Source: Nostocoides sp. F2B08 (GTDB taxonomy: Bacteria > Actinomycetota > Actinomycetes > Actinomycetales > Dermatophilaceae). From it: a DNA stretch of 64,000 nt. The notes under the pieces are model-generated. The model was not told the DNA's origin, did not search any database, and saw only the letters and a list, made by a program, of their open reading frames with translations. Shown here piece by piece: positions 60,267 through 64,000 of this stretch. Where the stretch lies: positions 124,001-188,000 of the forward strand of contig NZ_WESE01000002.1 of NCBI RefSeq assembly GCF_009184895.1, read 5' to 3'. Made by a program: the position numbers and the translations under genes. Position 1 is the first letter of the stretch; each line of letters opens with the position of its first letter.

Positions 60267-62420
60267 ATGGACGCTGCTGCGATCGTTGTCCCCACCCTGG
60301 TGTACACGGCCGAGGTCGAGGGGCCGCCGTCCTTCCTGGTGTCGACGGCCGTGCTCGTCTTGGCTGCCGCGGTCATCGGGTACGTGTCGGTGCGCCTGCG
60401 GGTGGTCCCGATCGTCGGCTTCCTGGTGGCCGGCGTCGTGATCGGTCCGACTCAGCTCGGACTGGTGGGCGACGTGGAGACCGTGGAGGCCGCTGCGGAG
60501 GTCGGTGTCATCTTCCTCCTGTTCATCATCGGCATCGAGTTCTCCCTCGAGCGGCTGGCCGCGATGCGCACCTGGATCGTGCTGGGTGGTCTGCTGCAGG
60601 TGGGTCTGGCTGTCGGGTTGGTGACGGCGTTGTGCGTCGCCCTCGGGGTGGGCTGGCGTGACGCGGTCTTCACTGGTTTCCTGGTCTCGCTTTCGAGCAC
60701 CGCGATCGTGCTCAAGCTGCTCGGTGACGCTCGTGAGACGACGACGGTACGCGGCCGGCTGGCGGTGGCGCTCCTGGTGTTCCAGGACCTGGCCGTCGTG
60801 GCGATGGTCCTCTTCGTGCCACTGCTCGGAGCGGGCACCGGCGATGGCGGGGGCTCCAACACCACCGACCTGATCATCGCGCTCGGGACGGCCGTGGGCA
60901 TCATCGCCGTGGTGCTCCTCGGAGCGCGCCGCGTCCTTCCGCCAGTGCTTGAGCGGGTCGCCCGCACCTGCTCCCCGGAGGTCTTCCTGCTCACCGTCCT
61001 CGCGCTCTGCTTCGGCACGGCGACACTGACCGCCCTCGCCGGGGTGTCTCTGTCCCTGGGCGCATTCCTGGCCGGCCTCCTGGTGAGCGAGTCCCGGCTC
61101 AGCTCCCAGGCCCTCGGAGAGATCCTCCCCCTGCAGATTCTGTTCTCGGCGGTCTTCTTCGTCTCGGTCGGCATGCTGCTCGACGTGAGGTTCGTTCTGG
61201 AGAACCTCCCCATGGTGCTCGGCAGTGTCCTCGTCGTCTTCCTCGTCAAGCTCCTCACGACCTGGGGCGCCCTCGGCGTCCTGAGACGCAGCACCGGAAA
61301 GATCGCCGCTGGACCAGCGCTGGGCTCGGCCCTCCTGCTCGCACAGATCGGGGAGTTCTCCTTCGTCCTCGAGACGGTCGGCCGCGACTCTGGTCTCTCG
61401 CCGGCAGGCCTCGGCGAGGACGGTTCGCAGGCGTTCATCGCATTGTCCGTGCTCCTGCTGCTCGCGACACCGGGAATGGCAGCGCTCGGACGACGCGTCG
61501 AGGCCCGGCTCGACGCCCGCGACGATGCACGACGACAGGCGGCCTCGGCCGCAAACCGAGCGGCTGACGCCACCGTCGACCGTGCGCCCCGCGGCGACGG
61601 TGGCCGTCAGGTGCTGTTGTCCGGGTGGGGCCCGGCCACGCGGGCGGTCGCCCGGGAGCTAAGGGCACGAGACATCCCGCTGACCGTCATCACGCTCAGC
61701 CCGGACGGCGCCGCACAGGCCGAGGCCGACGGTCACCCTGTCGTCATGGGCGACTCAACCAAGCAGGCCGTGCTCGAGATGGCCGGGCTCGATCACACCA
61801 GGTTGCTCGTAGTCGCCGAGGACAACCACGACCGGGCCCAGCAGATCGCCGCTGTGGTCGCCGGACTCGCCCCCTACGATGTGCCCGTCCTGGCTCGACC
61901 ACTCGGCGGCACGGACCTCGCCCAGCTCGCCCGCGTCGGTGTCCACCGCGTGGTCGACCCCGAAGGAGCATCCCGCCACGCCCTGACCAGGGCGGTCCTC
62001 ACAGCACTCGGGGACGACGCCGGCCCACTGCCGCAGATGCTGCTTCCCGTCGCCACAGGGGCGGACCAGGAGCCGGCCAGGACGACCCCGCTGACGAGCA
62101 CCGTCGACATGTCCCGGGTCGTCGCCGTCCGCCCGGACCCCCAGCAACCCGCCTGTGGCCACCTCGACCCGGTTCCGCCAGTGCTCCCCACCGCAGTCGG
62201 CTGCGAGGAATGCATGCGACGCGGCACCTCGTGGGTGCACCTGCGCGTCTGCACCGACTGCGGGGCGGTAGGGTGCTGCGACGCATCTCCCGGGCAGCAC
62301 GCCCGCGCACACGCCAACACCTTCGGCCACCCAGTCATCGCATCACTGGAACCCGACGAGTCCTGGGCCTACTGCTACGACGACAAAACAACCGTGCAAG
62401 GACAGAAACCGCTCGCCTGA
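60267..62420 (+). CDS. CPA2 cation:proton antiporter with RCK (TrkA-N) and UBP-type zinc finger domains
   Basis: 717 residues. A KefB-like membrane domain with 12 or so helices (1-415; GFLVAGVVIGPTQLG, IEFSLERLAAM, FLVSLSSTAIVLKLLGDARE, VALLVFQDLAVVAMVL), a TrkA-N Rossmann domain (about 450-590; VLLSGWGPATRAVARELRAR, VVMGDSTKQAVLEMA) and a C-terminal ZnF-UBP (about 630-710): CGHLDPVPP, CEECMRRG, CTDCGAVGCCD, HARAHANTFGHPV and WAYCYDD. It should exchange K+ or Na+ for protons under nucleotide control. The UBP-type finger in eukaryotes binds ubiquitin C-termini; its bacterial ligand is unknown. Confidence 0.9.
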   Translation: MDAAAIVVPTLVYTAEVEGPPSFLVSTAVLVLAAAVIGYVSVRLRVVPIVGFLVAGVVIGPTQLGLVGDVETVEAAAEVGVIFLLFIIGIEFSLERLAAMRTWIVLGGLLQVGLAVGLVTALCVALGVGWRDAVFTGFLVSLSSTAIVLKLLGDARETTTVRGRLAVALLVFQDLAVVAMVLFVPLLGAGTGDGGGSNTTDLIIALGTAVGIIAVVLLGARRVLPPVLERVARTCSPEVFLLTVLALCFGTATLTALAGVSLSLGAFLAGLLVSESRLSSQALGEILPLQILFSAVFFVSVGMLLDVRFVLENLPMVLGSVLVVFLVKLLTTWGALGVLRRSTGKIAAGPALGSALLLAQIGEFSFVLETVGRDSGLSPAGLGEDGSQAFIALSVLLLLATPGMAALGRRVEARLDARDDARRQAASAANRAADATVDRAPRGDGGRQVLLSGWGPATRAVARELRARDIPLTVITLSPDGAAQAEADGHPVVMGDSTKQAVLEMAGLDHTRLLVVAEDNHDRAQQIAAVVAGLAPYDVPVLARPLGGTDLAQLARVGVHRVVDPEGASRHALTRAVLTALGDDAGPLPQMLLPVATGADQEPARTTPLTSTVDMSRVVAVRPDPQQPACGHLDPVPPVLPTAVGCEECMRRGTSWVHLRVCTDCGAVGCCDASPGQHARAHANTFGHPVIASLEPDESWAYCYDDKTTVQGQKPLA

Positions 62421-62622
62421 CCCTCCACGCCCACCCCGGCCCCACCCGCAGCGGCCGCCAGCAGGCCGTGCGCCGTCACCTCCCCGGCGGATAGCAGCAC
62501 CTGCGGGCACGGTGCAGGCGAGGGTGTGGCCTGAGCGGGGTGTCGGCTTGACTGAAGCCGGTGGAGCACTGTGGTCGAACCGCTGACTTCGCAGCCGTCT
62601 TTGTCTTTCGATTGGCGAACCC

Positions 62623-63125
62623 GGCGTCGGGCCGGTCGTGGCCGCCCGCGTCCTGGCCGACACCGGCGACATCGCCCGCTTCGCCGACCGGAACCGGTTC
62701 GCCTCGTGGACCGGGACCACACCGATCGACGCCTCCTCCGCAGAAATCGTCCGGCATCGGCTCTCCCGCGCCGGGAACCGGCGGATGAACCACATGATCC
62801 ATGTCGCCGCCGCCACCCAGATCCGTCTCGAGACCGACGGCCGGCCGTACTACCTGCGCAAGATCGCCGCCGGCAAGAGCCGACGCGAGGCGATGCGCTG
62901 CCTGAAGCGTCGCGTCTCCGACGCGATCTATCGGCAGCTGCGCGCCGACGCTCACGCCACCCTCGCGGTCACCGAAGAGGCGGGCCCGGGAGGGCAATGC
63001 GGGGCGTCTCAGATATCCAGCGCGGCCGGCTCGCACCCGCACACCGGCACTTCGGATCAGCCACTTCCCGGACCCGCACCCACGACGCTACCCCCAGCCA
63101 CCCGGACCGGGAAGAGCCCCACGGC
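62623..63125 (+). pseudogene. IS110-family transposase remnant (C-terminal half)
   Basis: The frame runs GVGPVVAARVLADTGDIARF, then DRNRFASWTGTTPIDASSAE, HRLSRAGNRRMNHMIHVAAA and KSRREAMRCLKRRVSDAIYR, the transposase_20 domain with the helix-hairpin-helix and Ser-containing region typical of IS110. The N-terminal DEDD/RuvC-like half is missing and unrelated sequence lies upstream of about 62620. The Pro/Thr-rich end (QPLPGPAPTTLPP) fits the usual IS110 tail. A dead insertion-sequence fragment. Confidence 0.85.
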
Positions 63126-63277
63126 CAGAACCCTCCAAACCACTTCTGACGTCAGAGGGGTGCCGGAGAGACTCAAGATGTCAAGCTCCCCCAGTCTTTG
63201 CGAGAAGCGAGTGGACCCGTAGCGCACGGTTTGCATCAGGGCGACAACGGCGGCGAAGTCACGGGGCCACAGGCCGA

Positions 63278-63283
63278 TACGCT
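63278..63283 (+). promoter_or_regulatory. -10 box (TACGCT), leaderless start of a VOC gene
   Basis: TACGCT ends 7 nt before the ATG at 63291. Confidence 0.45.
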
Positions 63284-63290
63284 GCCCGGT

Positions 63291-63719
63291 ATGGAGCGCT
63301 TCGAACCGCGGGCGACGACGCACATGCTGGTCGTGGCCGATGCGACAGTCAGCCGCGACTGGTACGTCGATGTGCTCGAGGCCTCGGTGCACGGCGAGTA
63401 CGGCGGGACGTCCGTGGTGCTGGATCTGCACGGGAACTGGCTTCTGCTCGTGACCGGGGGCGGGCCGGGCCCGGACAAGCCCACCGTCACGATGAGCGTG
63501 CCGGATGATCCGGATCGGGTCAGCGCTCAGATCATCTTCCGGGTCGACGATTGTCGACTGACCTACCAGTTGCTCGCGGAACGCGGTGCACAGTTCCTGG
63601 CCCCACCTGTCGATCGCGGTGGTGAGATCAGGGCCTTCTTCCGGGACCTCGATGGCCACCTCTTCGAGATCTCGCAGTTGACTGATCGGCGGAGTGCAGG
63701 GGCAACGGATCGGTCGTGA
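63291..63719 (+). CDS. VOC-superfamily protein (glyoxalase/bleomycin-resistance-like)
   Basis: 142 residues: ATTHMLVVADATVSRDWYVD begins the first half, AQIIFRVDDCRLTYQLLAER the second, and FFRDLDGHLFEISQL ends it with a likely metal Glu. Substrate unknown. It is the third VOC gene of the 55-64 kb region. Confidence 0.82.
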   Translation: MERFEPRATTHMLVVADATVSRDWYVDVLEASVHGEYGGTSVVLDLHGNWLLLVTGGGPGPDKPTVTMSVPDDPDRVSAQIIFRVDDCRLTYQLLAERGAQFLAPPVDRGGEIRAFFRDLDGHLFEISQLTDRRSAGATDRS

Positions 63720-64000
63720 GGCGCAGCGCACATCACTCGACCTGACCGAAGGCAGTTCAGCCGTGCCGACGCTCCGCAAGCGGCTCTGCTCTCAAGGCCA
63801 TAGGCGGCGGATAGCAAGTCGAGCTCCCGCTCATGCCGAGGTCAGTCCTCGTGGGGTGTCAGGGAAGAACACGGCTCCGATTCCGACGTGATGGGCGGCA
63901 CACCCACGCGGCCACACTCCGCGAGCGGAGGAGGATGAAGGTGAGGCGAGGGGAATGCCATCTCGGCCTCCCCTTGTGAGCCTTCACGCTGAGGAAGGGG
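63720..64000. other. Window end without recognisable gene
   Basis: About 280 bp after the last VOC gene. Open frames on both strands show no known family. Confidence 0.4.

Noticed and set aside
51081-64000. Complete new phage-defence island
   Set aside because: Only an orphan VapC and a STAND-type regulator are present; no nuclease-effector operon, integrase or attachment repeats could be supported.

Overview
The window comes from a high-G+C actinobacterium (roughly 70% G+C by eye), most likely in Micrococcales and perhaps Intrasporangiaceae-like; that placement is inference. Supporting signs are a dnaK-grpE-dnaJ-hspR operon with HspR-type inverted repeats (HAIR), an LprG/P55-like lipoprotein-exporter pair, an MhuD-like haem monooxygenase, a SARP-type regulator, and at least fifteen genes whose start codon lies 6-7 nt after a TANNNT -10 box, the hallmark of leaderless actinobacterial mRNAs. 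No rRNA, tRNA or CRISPR array was seen.

Layout. 1-5.4 kb: start of an MFS gene, divergent from an ArsR regulator with a perfect 11-bp inverted repeat between them, then DNA polymerase IV, a TreS/alpha-amylase-like GH13 enzyme, a luciferase-like oxidoreductase and LemA. 5.5-13 kb: a universal stress protein overlapping an alanine/glycine:Na+ symporter, pyrE, a short-chain dehydrogenase, a SLAC1/TehA-like channel, a PIG-L deacetylase, a rhodanese lipoprotein, xthA and an alpha/beta hydrolase. 13-19.7 kb: P55-like MFS exporter, LprG-like lipoprotein, clpB (HAIR upstream) and an LCP cell-wall ligase. 19.8-25.3 kb: fhs, two membrane proteins, an RraB-like gene, a 49-nt poly-C tract inside a duplicated intergenic element, and a secreted M28-fold protein that has lost most zinc ligands. 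25.3-31.4 kb: a Ser/Thr kinase fused to a methyltransferase, hspR, dnaJ, grpE, dnaK, two HAIRs and the MhuD-like gene. 31.5-38.2 kb: rhodanese, CNNM/CorC protein, MFS, PLP decarboxylase, CapA lipoprotein and small proteins. 38.3-47.6 kb: SARP plus atypical receiver-HTH regulator, signal peptidase overlapping a multicopper oxidase, uppP, sixA, CDF transporter, thioesterase, sirtuin, MFS. 47.6-51 kb: TPP riboswitch, ykoE and a fused EcfA-EcfA-EcfT gene (thiamine-precursor uptake).

From about 51 to 64 kb the character changes: longer gaps, an orphan VapC, a large cyclase/NB-ARC/TPR regulator, a shattered methyltransferase gene, a VOC gene broken by one extra base, an IS110-type transposase remnant and an antiporter carrying a UBP-type zinc finger. 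The octamer GTATGCGG/CCGCATAC, found fifteen times in the first 50.6 kb, is absent here. I read this part as accessory, decaying DNA.

The genes work together mainly in protein quality control (HspR circuit over dnaK operon and clpB), envelope biology (LprG/P55, LCP, UppP, LepB, CapA) and vitamin/one-carbon metabolism (TPP-controlled ECF transporter, fhs). The most unusual items are the kinase-methyltransferase fusion, the M28 pseudo-peptidase, the poly-C element between two divergent genes, and the likely CTG start of the fused ECF gene.
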